From: DATFTF01 sp963825175
Lineage (GTDB): Bacteria > Acidobacteriota > Thermoanaerobaculia > UBA5066 > Gp7-AA6
Length of the DNA stretch: 64,000 nt
NCBI GenBank assembly: GCA_963825175.1
Contig: CAWGSA010000004.1
Coordinates: 62,001 to 126,000, forward strand
Direction: 5' to 3'
The notes under the pieces are model-generated. The model was not told the origin of the DNA and did no database searches. It saw nothing but the letters and a program-made list of their open reading frames with translations. Shown piece by piece: positions 9,171 to 17,358 of this stretch (position 1 is its first letter; every line of letters starts with the position of its first letter). Made by a program: the position numbers and the translations under genes.

Positions 9171-12005
9171 ATGGCAAAACGCGTTCTCCTGATCGACTAC
9201 GAGCCGCGTTCGCGGGATCGCGTGCGCGCTCTGCTGCCCGCTTCGCAGTACACCGTGGTGGAGGCGCATGACGGCGAGGAGGGCCTCAACGTCTTTTCCT
9301 CCTCCACCTTCGACACGGTGATCCTGGCCGGCATGTTGCCGAGATTGCCCAGCGCCGAGGTCATCCGGGAGATCCGGCGCAAAGGCGGCGCGACCGCGCC
9401 CCCCATCCTGCTGATGGTCTCCGGCTACAAGGGAAGCAACCGCAAGGCGGACGCGCAGCGCGTCGGCGCTTTCGACCTGCTGGTGCGTCCTTTCAGCGAC
9501 GAGGACCTGCGGGCGACGGTGGATGCCGCGATCAATTCCACCGACCTCTCCGCCCGGACGGTGCGGATCTCGACCGCCGAGATCCACGCCGAAGCGGGAT
9601 TGACGGCGTCGGACATTTTTTCCGATGTGCTCGAGGACGTGGGAGGGCAGCCGACGGAGGCGCGGGCCGCGGCGCCGGCCGCGGCGCCGGGGCCATCCGC
9701 GGTCTCCACGCCTCCTCGGCCGTCGCCTTCGTCGATGGCCACCGAAACTGAAGTCGAAAAGCGGTTGCGCGATACGCTGTCCGGCATCCTCGGTCCGCGC
9801 GGCACGCCGCGCCTGGCCGCGCCGCCTCCGGCACCGCCGCAGGCGACCGGCGAGCTCCGACCGCCGGAGGCGGCGTCCTCGGGACCGCCGCGCTTCTCCA
9901 CGGACACCGAGATCGACAAGATGATCTCGGACACGCTCTCGGGGATGAAGATCCCTCCGCGGCCGAAGCCGGCGGCCGCGCCCGCCTCGCCCGCCGTGCC
10001 TGCCCGTCCGCCCTCCGCGGTGCCGTCCGCCGTTGCCGCGCGCGCGCCGGAGCCGGCCACCGTCTCCACCTCCGGCCCCGACCGGTTCGGCCAGTACGAG
10101 ATCCTCGAGCGCATCGCGTCGGGAGGGATGGCCGAGCTCTACAAGGCCCGTCTCTCCGGCGTTGAGGGCTTTCAGAAGATCGTCGCGATCAAGAAAATCC
10201 TGCCTCATCTCGCGGACAACGAAGAGTTCATCGCGATGTTCGCCGACGAGGCCAAGCTCGCCGCTCAGTTGAACCACCCCAATATCGTGCACATCTTCGA
10301 TCTGGGAAAGATCGAAGGGGGCGGCTACTTCATCGCCATGGAGTTCGTCGACGGCCGCGACCTGCGCGGCCTCCTCCATGCCGCGGCCGAAGTGGGATCG
10401 CCGCTGCCGATTCCGCTGGCGGTGTACATCGCGTCCAAGGTCGCCGCGGCCCTGGACTACGCCCACCGGCGCCGCGACCCCGAGGGCCGCGAGATGACGA
10501 TCGTACACCGCGACGTCTCGCCGCAGAACATCCTGATTTCCTACGAGGGAGACATCAAGCTCTGCGACTTCGGAATCGCCAAGGCCGCGTCCAAAGCGTC
10601 GCAGACCCAGTCGGGCGCCCTCAAGGGAAAAGTTCAGTACATGTCTCCGGAGCAGGCCTGGGGCAAGCCCATCGATCGGCGCAGCGACCTCTTTTCGCTC
10701 GGGGCGGTTCTGTTCGAGATGCTCACCGATCAGAAGCTCTTTCGCGGAGACTCGGATCTGACCGTGCTGGAGAAGGTGCGGGCCGCGGACGTCGCGGCTC
10801 CGTCCTCGATCAGCCCGGAGGTCTCCCACAGTCTCGACGCGATCGTCCTGAAGGCCCTGGCCCGGGATCCGGAGGAGCGTTACCCCAACGCGTCGGACAT
10901 GCTGAGGGACCTGGAAGCCGTTCTCTACGCCTACACGCCTGCGCCGGGCAGCGCCGACCTGGCGATTTTCCTTCACCGGCTGCAGGCGGAAGAACAAGCG
11001 ATCGCCGAAGCCAGGGCCCGACAGGCGGCCCCAGAGGAGCCGACGCCCGAACCCGAAAAGAAGCGCAAGTCCAAGGGAACTCCCGTCGCCCGCCGGACCG
11101 GGACGACGGCTCCCAAGCTCGTGGCGCCACCGCCGCCGGCCTCGCCGCCGCCGCCCGCCCCGGCTGTGCGCCGCGAGCCGACGGGCTCCGGCGTGTTCGG
11201 GACTTTTTCGCCCAAGCGGATCGAAGCCGAGCGCAAGAGCCGCACTCCGCTGTACGTCCTGATCGCGGTCGCCAGCGTCGGGCTGGCCGCCGCGGCGTGG
11301 TTTACGCTGCGCAAGCCCACCACGGTCGCTCCCACGCCCATCGTGCGCGCGACGCCTCTTCCGGTCTCGCCCCCGACGCCGGCCGTCGTCTCGGCGGTCG
11401 CCACCCCCGGTCCGACTCCCGCACTCGACTCGAAACTGATCGAGGAGGAGGTTCAGCGCCAGATCGCCGCGCGCAAGAAGGAGCTGCAGAAGGCGCTGGA
11501 CGCCAGCCCCAAACCGCCGCGAGAGGCCGCCAAGAAAGGGGAGCCGGCCGCCGCACCGGCCGAAGCCGAGCCCGAGCCATCGCCGGTCCCCGCGGTGAAG
11601 GCGCCGCCGACGTTGGCGCCGCCGCCCCCCACGGAGCCGCCGCCGCCGACCGCGACCGCGGTCCGGCCGACGGCGCCGCCGCAGCGCGCGGAGCCGGAGA
11701 CGAGCCGAGGCGATCTGGTTGGCCCGGGACCGGGAGTAACGGAACCCATTCTGATCTCGCCGCCCAAGGTCTCCTATCCACCTCTGGCCCGCGAGCGCCG
11801 CGTTTCCGGAAAGGTCGTCGTGCTGGTTCTGGTGGACGAGGAGGGCAGCGTCACCGAGACCCGTCTGCAGCAAGGCATTCCCTCCAAGACCGGCGTGAAC
11901 AAGGCGGTCCTCGACGGGGTCCGCACCGCGCGGTTCCGACCTGCGACCAAGAACGGAATCCCCGTCAAGATGTGGCGGACTCTCGTCGTGGACGTCCAGC
12001 CGTGA
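9171..12005 (+). CDS. Pseudo-receiver / Ser-Thr protein kinase / transmembrane / TonB fusion protein
   Basis: A 944-aa protein with four parts. Residues 1-122 form a receiver fold in which the phospho-acceptor position is Ala53 (VILAGMLP) and the conserved Lys is Arg (LLVRPF), so it cannot be phosphorylated in the usual way. Residues about 123-300 are a Pro/Ala-rich linker with two copies of a motif like TEVEKRLRDTLSGI. Residues about 306-580 are a Hanks-type kinase with ASGGMAELY, the catalytic HRDVSPQN, DFGIAK and MSPEQ. A Pro-rich region is followed by one membrane span (about 694-713), another Pro-rich stretch, and a C-terminal TonB domain (about 857-944, YPPLARERRVSGKVVV). The kinase should be cytoplasmic and the TonB domain periplasmic. 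The target is unknown. Confidence 0.9.
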   Translation: MAKRVLLIDYEPRSRDRVRALLPASQYTVVEAHDGEEGLNVFSSSTFDTVILAGMLPRLPSAEVIREIRRKGGATAPPILLMVSGYKGSNRKADAQRVGAFDLLVRPFSDEDLRATVDAAINSTDLSARTVRISTAEIHAEAGLTASDIFSDVLEDVGGQPTEARAAAPAAAPGPSAVSTPPRPSPSSMATETEVEKRLRDTLSGILGPRGTPRLAAPPPAPPQATGELRPPEAASSGPPRFSTDTEIDKMISDTLSGMKIPPRPKPAAAPASPAVPARPPSAVPSAVAARAPEPATVSTSGPDRFGQYEILERIASGGMAELYKARLSGVEGFQKIVAIKKILPHLADNEEFIAMFADEAKLAAQLNHPNIVHIFDLGKIEGGGYFIAMEFVDGRDLRGLLHAAAEVGSPLPIPLAVYIASKVAAALDYAHRRRDPEGREMTIVHRDVSPQNILISYEGDIKLCDFGIAKAASKASQTQSGALKGKVQYMSPEQAWGKPIDRRSDLFSLGAVLFEMLTDQKLFRGDSDLTVLEKVRAADVAAPSSISPEVSHSLDAIVLKALARDPEERYPNASDMLRDLEAVLYAYTPAPGSADLAIFLHRLQAEEQAIAEARARQAAPEEPTPEPEKKRKSKGTPVARRTGTTAPKLVAPPPPASPPPPAPAVRREPTGSGVFGTFSPKRIEAERKSRTPLYVLIAVASVGLAAAAWFTLRKPTTVAPTPIVRATPLPVSPPTPAVVSAVATPGPTPALDSKLIEEEVQRQIAARKKELQKALDASPKPPREAAKKGEPAAAPAEAEPEPSPVPAVKAPPTLAPPPPTEPPPPTATAVRPTAPPQRAEPETSRGDLVGPGPGVTEPILISPPKVSYPPLARERRVSGKVVVLVLVDEEGSVTETRLQQGIPSKTGVNKAVLDGVRTARFRPATKNGIPVKMWRTLVVDVQP

Positions 12006-12156
12006 CGGGGGCCGGAGAAAAAGGCGGCTTCGACCCGACCCCCGAACGCTTCTTGGACACCCCGACGGCAGATGTGGCAAGCTCTCCGTCGGCCCGCGCG
12101 GGCCGACACGGTCGGCGGCTGATCGCTGCAGGCCGAGGCAGGAGGAGATCAGGACT

Positions 12157-12381
12157 ATGAGCCTCTCCCCGGACCAGAAGAAGTTTTACGAAAACACGCT
12201 CCAGGTCACCAAGCGTGAGATCTCGGAGCTGGAAGACCTGATTCAACAGGAGCTGGCGAAGGTCAAGGACCGACTCGCCGAGCTTCAGAACGCGCAGAAG
12301 GCGGCCCGGCAAATGTACGACGCGGCGTGCATGCGCCTGGGCATTCCCAACGATCTCGAAGAAGCCGAAGCCCAGGGCTGA
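12157..12381 (+). CDS. Small coiled-coil protein of unknown function
   Basis: A 74-aa, highly charged, almost entirely helical protein (KREISELEDLIQQELAKVKD and onwards), with heptad-like spacing suggesting a coiled coil. The ATG follows GGAGGAG at about 8 bases, a strong ribosome binding site. It lies between the kinase fusion and the importer operon, in the same direction. I do not recognise a named family, but the good ribosome site and codon pattern support a real gene. Confidence 0.75.
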   Translation: MSLSPDQKKFYENTLQVTKREISELEDLIQQELAKVKDRLAELQNAQKAARQMYDAACMRLGIPNDLEEAEAQG

Positions 12382-12415
12382 CGGCGGCTCCTCGCGCGTC
12401 GAGCGGCGCAGGAAC

Positions 12416-13294
12416 ATGTCGCGCCTCCCGCTCTGGGTCCTTCTGATCGGAGCGCTCGTCGGCGCCGGTTGTCGGCCCGCGGCTCCCCGGCCGGGTGTTC
12501 CGCGCCGGGTCGTGACCCTCGCTCCCAATCTGACCGAGATCGTCTTTGCCGTCGGCGCCGGCGACCGGCTGGTGGGCGTGTCGGACTATTCCGACTACCC
12601 GCCGCAGGCTCGATCGCTTCCCCGCGTCGGCGGCCTCGAGGTCAGCGCCGAACGGGTGGCCTCGTTCTCGCCTGACCTCGTCCTGGCCACCCGCGAGGGG
12701 AACGCGAAGGGTCCGGTCACCGCCCTGGCGGCCGCCGGAGTCCCGGTCCTGATCGTTCCGGGGGGCTCGCTCGACGAAGTCCTCGAAGGGATCCGGCTGG
12801 TGGCCCGTCGTCTGGACGTGGCGCAGGACGGTGAGCGGCTGGCCCGTTCCCTGGCCGCTCGCCGTGATGCGGTCGCCCGCGCGCGCCCGAATCGGCCCGG
12901 CCCGGAAGCGATCGCGCTGATCTGGCCCGACCCGCCTCAGGCCGCCGGCGGCGGGACCTTCTTGAACGACGTGTTGACGCAAGCCGGAGCCCGAAACCTT
13001 CTCGAGGACCGGCCTGGCTGGCCGGTCGTTTCGCCGGAGTGGATCGCCACCGCCGCGATCGACGTTCTCGTCGTTCCCGACTCCGAGCAGACCCGCGCGG
13101 CCTACGAGCGCGCGTTCGCGACCGGCCCTTTGTCGCGGGGGACTGTGTCCCGGGCCCGGGTGATCCGGATCGACGAATCGGAGCTGACCCGCCCGGGGCC
13201 GCGGGTCTTCGACGCTCTGGAAGAGCTGGCCAAACGCCTGGCCAAGCTGCCGCAAACGGGCGGATCGACGCGGCCCGGAGCGCCACGCCCGTGA
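12416..13294 (+). CDS. btuF: Periplasmic substrate-binding lipoprotein, BtuF-like
   Basis: A 292-aa helical-backbone binding protein (PF01497 type) of an ABC importer for cobalamin or an iron chelate. The N-terminus is a lipoprotein signal with the lipobox GAGC at Cys19. The fold's typical pieces are RRVVTLAPNLTEIVFAVGAG, the GVSDYSDYP loop, LPRVGG, SFSPDLVLA and the late VSPEWIATAAIDVLVVPD. The GVSDYSDYP loop resembles BtuF (vitamin B12) more than ferric-siderophore proteins, but the substrate is an inference. The permease and ATPase follow with 4-base overlaps. Confidence 0.8.
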   Translation: MSRLPLWVLLIGALVGAGCRPAAPRPGVPRRVVTLAPNLTEIVFAVGAGDRLVGVSDYSDYPPQARSLPRVGGLEVSAERVASFSPDLVLATREGNAKGPVTALAAAGVPVLIVPGGSLDEVLEGIRLVARRLDVAQDGERLARSLAARRDAVARARPNRPGPEAIALIWPDPPQAAGGGTFLNDVLTQAGARNLLEDRPGWPVVSPEWIATAAIDVLVVPDSEQTRAAYERAFATGPLSRGTVSRARVIRIDESELTRPGPRVFDALEELAKRLAKLPQTGGSTRPGAPRP

Positions 13295-14286
13295 ATCGGC
13301 GCGCGCCGGACGCCCTGGCCGCCGCGCCGCGGCTGGCGATTCTCGCCGCCGGGCTTCTGCTGCTGGCCGCCGCGCTGGTGGGCGTCCTGTTCGGCGGCGT
13401 GTCGCTCTCGTGGTCCGATCTGTGGTCCGGACACGGAACGGCCGGCGCGACGGCCCGCCTCGTCGCGTCGCTGCGCCTGCCTCGCGTCGCGCTCGCGGCG
13501 ATGGTGGGAGCGTGTCTGGCCCTGGCCGGGGCGGCCCTGCAGGCTCTCCTGAAGAATCCCCTGGCCGACCCGTTCCTGCTGGGCACGTCGGGGGGCGCAG
13601 CGACGGGCGCTGCGTTGGCGGCCTTAGCCGGAGCATCTCCCCTGGTCTCGCCGGGAGCGGCGTTCGTCGGCGCCGTGGCCTCCTCGGTCGGCGTGGCGGC
13701 CCTGGCCCGGCGGGGAGGACGCCTGGATCTGCAGCGCCTCCTGCTGGCGGGGCTCATCGCCAACGCCTTCTTCTCCGCCGTACTCCTGGCGGTCTTCTCC
13801 ATCGCCACCGCCGAGGCGGCGCGGACGATGCTCTTCTGGATGATGGGGAACCTGTCCGAAGCCACGACCCTGCGGGCGGTCGCGCTCGTCCCTTACGCCG
13901 CGATCGGCGGCGTCGCGCTGCTGCTCTTTGCGGCGCGGCTGAATCTCTTTGCGGTCGGTGAAGAGAACGCGGCGGCGCTCGGCGTCGACACGGAGCGGGC
14001 GAAGATCTTCGTGTTCCTGGCGTCGTCCCTCCTGACCGGCGCGGCGGTCGCCTTCGCCGGCGTGATCGGCTTCGTCGGCCTCCTGGTGCCGCACGCGGCG
14101 CGGTCCGTGATCGGCAACGACCAGCGCCTCCTGCTTCCGGTCTCGGCCTTGTCCGGCGCGGCGCTGCTGGTGGTGGCCGACGCGGCTTCGCGGGCGGTCT
14201 TCGCTCCTGCCGAGCTGCCGATCGGCGCGGTCACCGCCGCGGTCGGCGCGCCGCTCTTTGCCTGGCTGCTGCTCAAGAACTCATGA
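13291..14286 (+). CDS. btuC: FecCD-family ABC permease, BtuC-like
   Basis: A 331-aa inner-membrane permease with about ten spans. The FecCD/BtuC blocks are clear: LRLPRVALAAMVGACLALAG, then LKNPLADPFLLGTSGGA, LGVDTERAK (the coupling helix facing the ATPase) and GVIGFVGLLVPHAARSVIG. The GTG start overlaps the btuF stop (GTGA) and removes a long non-homologous upstream extension of the frame. It works with the adjacent binding protein and ATPase to import a corrinoid or iron chelate. Confidence 0.85.
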   Translation: MNRRAPDALAAAPRLAILAAGLLLLAAALVGVLFGGVSLSWSDLWSGHGTAGATARLVASLRLPRVALAAMVGACLALAGAALQALLKNPLADPFLLGTSGGAATGAALAALAGASPLVSPGAAFVGAVASSVGVAALARRGGRLDLQRLLLAGLIANAFFSAVLLAVFSIATAEAARTMLFWMMGNLSEATTLRAVALVPYAAIGGVALLLFAARLNLFAVGEENAAALGVDTERAKIFVFLASSLLTGAAVAFAGVIGFVGLLVPHAARSVIGNDQRLLLPVSALSGAALLVVADAASRAVFAPAELPIGAVTAAVGAPLFAWLLLKNS

Positions 14287-15068
14287 GTCCGATCCTCGAG
14301 GCCCGCGGCCTCGCTGCGAAGTACGGGACGACCCGGGCACTCGACGGCCTGGACCTGTCCATCGCGCGGAGCCAGATCGTCGCCGTTCTGGGCGAGAACG
14401 GCTCCGGCAAGTCGACGCTGCTGAAGGTCATCGCGCGGATCGTCGAGCCCTCGGGAGGCGGACTCTTTCTCGACGGGCAGCCGATGGCGCGGCTGCCCCG
14501 CAGGGAGACCGCGCGTCGCATCGCCTACGTTCCGCAGAGCGTCGACCTGGTTTTTCCGATCCGCTCCCTCGACCTGGTGCTGCAGGGGCGGGCCCCGAAG
14601 TCCCGCGGCTTTTCCGCCGACTCGCCCGAAGACCGGCGTCTGGCGCTCGAGGCGATGCGGGCCTGCGACGTCGAGGCGCTGGCTCTCCGCGACGCGTCGG
14701 CCCTCTCCGGCGGCGAGAAGAGACGCGTCTTCCTGGCGCGGGCCCTGGCCCAGGAGGCAGAGATCTGGCTCCTGGACGAGCCCACGTCGGGGCTCGATCC
14801 GAGACACCGGCTGGAGTTCCTCTCCACGTTGACGCGGGTGCATCGGGAACGAGGCACCACGGTTCTCTTCGTCACCCATGAAATCGATCTGGCGGCGCAG
14901 CTGGCGGATCGGGTCGTCCTGCTGCGCGCCGGGCGGACGCTGGCCCAGGGAGCGCCCTCGGATGCCCTGACCATCGAGACGCTGCGCCAGGCGTTCTCCG
15001 TTGAGACCGTCGTCGAGGTCGATGGGGCCGGCCGACGGCATTTCGTGCCCGTGGCTCCGATCGATTGA
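14283..15068 (+). CDS. btuD: ABC transporter ATPase, BtuD/FecE-like
   Basis: A 261-aa ATPase with Walker A GENGSGKST, Q-loop YVPQSVDL, signature LSGGEKRRVFLARAL, Walker B WLLDEPTSGLD and the switch His in VTHEIDLAAQLADRV. It is the closest partner of the upstream permease, with an ATGA overlap. The C-terminal extension (FSVETVVEVDGAGRRHFVPV) is typical of importers for B12, haem and siderophores. No cobalamin riboswitch fits into the short gap upstream of the operon. Confidence 0.88.
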   Translation: MSPILEARGLAAKYGTTRALDGLDLSIARSQIVAVLGENGSGKSTLLKVIARIVEPSGGGLFLDGQPMARLPRRETARRIAYVPQSVDLVFPIRSLDLVLQGRAPKSRGFSADSPEDRRLALEAMRACDVEALALRDASALSGGEKRRVFLARALAQEAEIWLLDEPTSGLDPRHRLEFLSTLTRVHRERGTTVLFVTHEIDLAAQLADRVVLLRAGRTLAQGAPSDALTIETLRQAFSVETVVEVDGAGRRHFVPVAPID

Positions 15069-15116
15069 GCGGAGGCGGCGCGGGGGCCGGCGAGCCTGTT
15101 AGGATGTTCGGCTTCC

Positions 15117-15959
15117 ATGTGGTTCCGCAAGGACAAGGCGCCCAAGGAGCCCCGGGAGCGCAGGCCGAGCAAGGTCCCGGAAGGCCTTTGGGTCAAGTGC
15201 GAGAGCTGCCGGGAGATCCTCTACAACAAGGAGCTCGCCCGGAACTTCAAGATCTGTCCCAAGTGCCAGCACCACTTCCGGCTGTCCGCGCCGGAGCGCC
15301 TCCGGATGCTCTTCGACAACGAGGAATACGTGGAGCTCGAGACGGACCTGCGGTCGACGGATCCGCTGAAGTTTCGGGACACCAAGCGCTACCGCGATCG
15401 GATCCGGCAGAACGAGGAGAGCGTCGGAACGTCCGACGCGATCGTCGTCGCATCCGGAACCATGGGCGGAATTCCCGTCATCATCGGAGCGATGGAGTTC
15501 TTCTTCCTCGGTGGCTCGATGGGCTCGGTGGTGGGGGAGAAGGTGGCCCGCGCCGTCGAGCGCGCTCTTCGCGAGAGAAAGCCGGTCATCCTGGTGTCGA
15601 CCTCCGGCGGCGCGCGGATGCAGGAGGGGATTCTCTCGCTCATGCAGATGGGCAAGATCGCCGCCACCCTGTCCCGGCTGGCCGACGCGCGGATCCCGTA
15701 CATCTCGGTGATGGCCGATCCGACCACCGGAGGCGTGACCGCGTCCTACGCCATGCTGGGGGACTTGAACGTCGCCGAGCCCAATGCGCTCATCGGCTTC
15801 GCCGGCCCCCGGGTCATCGAGCAGACCATTCGGCAAATCCTGCCGGAAGGCTTCCAACGCTCTGAGTTTCTCCTCGAGCACGGGATGCTCGACTTCGTCG
15901 TGCCGCGCTCGGAGATGAAGGCCGAGCTGGTCAAGTGCCTGCGGCTGCTGTGGACGTGA
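15117..15959 (+). CDS. accD: Acetyl-CoA carboxylase carboxyltransferase subunit beta
   Basis: The beta subunit of carboxyltransferase, which with AccA moves the carboxyl group from biotin to acetyl-CoA in fatty-acid synthesis. The N-terminal four-Cys zinc ribbon (CESC then CPKC) is intact, followed by RLRMLFDNEEYVELE, then MEFFFLGGSMGSVVGEK and the oxyanion-hole block GGARMQEG, and later DPTTGGVTASYAMLGD. Length is 280 aa, as expected. The stop codon TGA is itself part of the first GTGAGGC heptamer of the following repeat element. folC is next, as in many bacteria. Confidence 0.97.
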   Translation: MWFRKDKAPKEPRERRPSKVPEGLWVKCESCREILYNKELARNFKICPKCQHHFRLSAPERLRMLFDNEEYVELETDLRSTDPLKFRDTKRYRDRIRQNEESVGTSDAIVVASGTMGGIPVIIGAMEFFFLGGSMGSVVGEKVARAVERALRERKPVILVSTSGGARMQEGILSLMQMGKIAATLSRLADARIPYISVMADPTTGGVTASYAMLGDLNVAEPNALIGFAGPRVIEQTIRQILPEGFQRSEFLLEHGMLDFVVPRSEMKAELVKCLRLLWT

Positions 15960-16032
15960 GGCGTGAGGGGTAAGGCGTCAGGCGCCCGGATTCCCGCGCT
16001 TCGCCTTACGCCTCACGCCTTCCGCCTCACGG
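15955..16032. repeat. Family A heptamer inverted-repeat element, copy 5
   Basis: Left arm 15955-15984 (GGCGTGA, GGGGTAA, GGCGTCA) and right arm 16002-16032 (TTACGCC, TCACGCC, TTCCGCC, TCACGG), with a spacer of only about 17 bases, making this the tightest hairpin of the family. It starts inside the accD stop codon and fills most of the gap to folC. Confidence 0.88.
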
Positions 16033-16059
16033 TTCGGTGACCCGAAGCGAGGCCTCGAC

Positions 16060-17358
16060 ATGCGATTTTCGTCTCTCGCCCGCCTGGAGTCCCTCTCCAT
16101 CCGCGGCATGAAGCTCGGCCTGGCCTCGATCGACGCGCTCTGCGAGCGGCTCGACCGGCCCGAGCGGCACGTCCCGTCGATGCTGATCGCGGGAACCAAC
16201 GGGAAGGGGTCCACCGCCGCGACGGTCTCGGCCATCGCCCGGGCCGGCGGTTTGAGGGCGGGGCTGTACACCTCTCCCCACCTGATCCGGGTGACCGAGC
16301 GCATCCGCGTCGAAGACGAGGACGTGTCCGAGGAGGAGCTGGACGACGCGCTCGCCGCCGTCTTCGCCGCCGCCGACGGCGCCCCGGAGGTTCCGGCCAC
16401 CTACTTCGAGGCGCTCACCGCGGCGGCGTTCCGGGTCTTCGCGCAGCGGCGCCTCGACCTGGCCGTTCTCGAGGTCGGTCTGGGCGGACGGTTCGACGCC
16501 ACCAACGTGGCTCCGGCCGAGCTCTCGGCGGTGACCTCGATCGGCCTGGACCACACCGAGGATCTCGGCCCGACCCTCGCACACATCGCCCGCGAGAAGG
16601 CCGGCGTCTTTCGGAGCGGCCGTCCCGCTCTGGTGCGGGCCAGCTCGCCCGTGGCCCTCGATGCGTTGAGAGCTGCCAGCGACGGAGCAGGCGCCCAGTG
16701 GCACGACGCGTCGGTCGAAACCACGCTTTCCGACGTCGGCGTCTCCCTCGCCGGGACGCGATTCACGCTGGCGACGCCGCAGCGGCGCCTGGCGTTGTCC
16801 ACGCCCCTTCCCGGAATCCATCAGGCCGGCAACGCCGCTCTGGCCGTTCGCGCTTGCGAGCTTCTGCCTCTGCGCTTGCCGTCGCTGTCCGACGGGGTGC
16901 TCGTCAAGGCCATGGCAGCGGTGCGGTGGCCGGGACGGCTCGAATCGATTCCCGTCGGGGACCGAAGCGTCCTGCTGGACGGGTGTCACAACGGGGAAGG
17001 CGCCCAGGCGCTGGCCACGTTTCTCGACGCCGCGGGTCTCTCCGGCCGGTGTCCCCTGATCTTCGGCGCGATGGCCGACAAGCCGATCGAGGAGATCGCA
17101 GGTCTTCTCTTTCCCCGGGCCGCCTGCGTGCGCTTGGTGACGGCCCCTTCTCCCCGAGCCGCGACCGCCGCCGAGCTCGCGGCGCGATTGGCCTTCCTCC
17201 AGCCGTCGTTGGAGACCCTTCCGAGCGTGGGCCGGGCGCTGGAGGAGCTGCTCGGATCCTCCGGGGTCGAACCTATAATCGTCGCGGGTTCCCTCTATCT
17301 GGTCGGGGAGGCGCGCCGCCTGCTGCTGGAGGGGGAGCTCGGAAGGGAACGCCCGTGA
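16060..17358 (+). CDS. folC: Bifunctional dihydrofolate synthase / folylpolyglutamate synthase
   Basis: A Mur-ligase family enzyme that adds glutamate to dihydropteroate and then to folates. The ATP loop GTNGKGSTAAT, the YTSPHLIRVTERIRV block, EVGLGGRFDATNV and SIGLDHTEDLG are all present, and the C-terminal Mur domain has RWPGRLE and LLDGCHNGEGAQAL. The 432-aa length is typical. The ATG at 16060 gives MRFSSLARLESLSIRGMKLG, a usual N-terminus. It overlaps dgt by 4 bases and, with glyA just beyond, forms a one-carbon/nucleotide group. Confidence 0.95.
   Translation: MRFSSLARLESLSIRGMKLGLASIDALCERLDRPERHVPSMLIAGTNGKGSTAATVSAIARAGGLRAGLYTSPHLIRVTERIRVEDEDVSEEELDDALAAVFAAADGAPEVPATYFEALTAAAFRVFAQRRLDLAVLEVGLGGRFDATNVAPAELSAVTSIGLDHTEDLGPTLAHIAREKAGVFRSGRPALVRASSPVALDALRAASDGAGAQWHDASVETTLSDVGVSLAGTRFTLATPQRRLALSTPLPGIHQAGNAALAVRACELLPLRLPSLSDGVLVKAMAAVRWPGRLESIPVGDRSVLLDGCHNGEGAQALATFLDAAGLSGRCPLIFGAMADKPIEEIAGLLFPRAACVRLVTAPSPRAATAAELAARLAFLQPSLETLPSVGRALEELLGSSGVEPIIVAGSLYLVGEARRLLLEGELGRERP

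Noticed and set aside
9030..12080. Very long open frame on the minus strand opposite the kinase fusion gene (similar long frames oppose uvrA and the large permease)
   Set aside because: The translations are Arg/Gly/Asp-rich with no domains and mirror the codon structure of the real genes; such shadows are expected in GC-rich DNA.
12382..12415. Possible cobalamin riboswitch before the BtuFCD-like operon
   Set aside because: The gap is only 34 bases, far too short for a B12 riboswitch.
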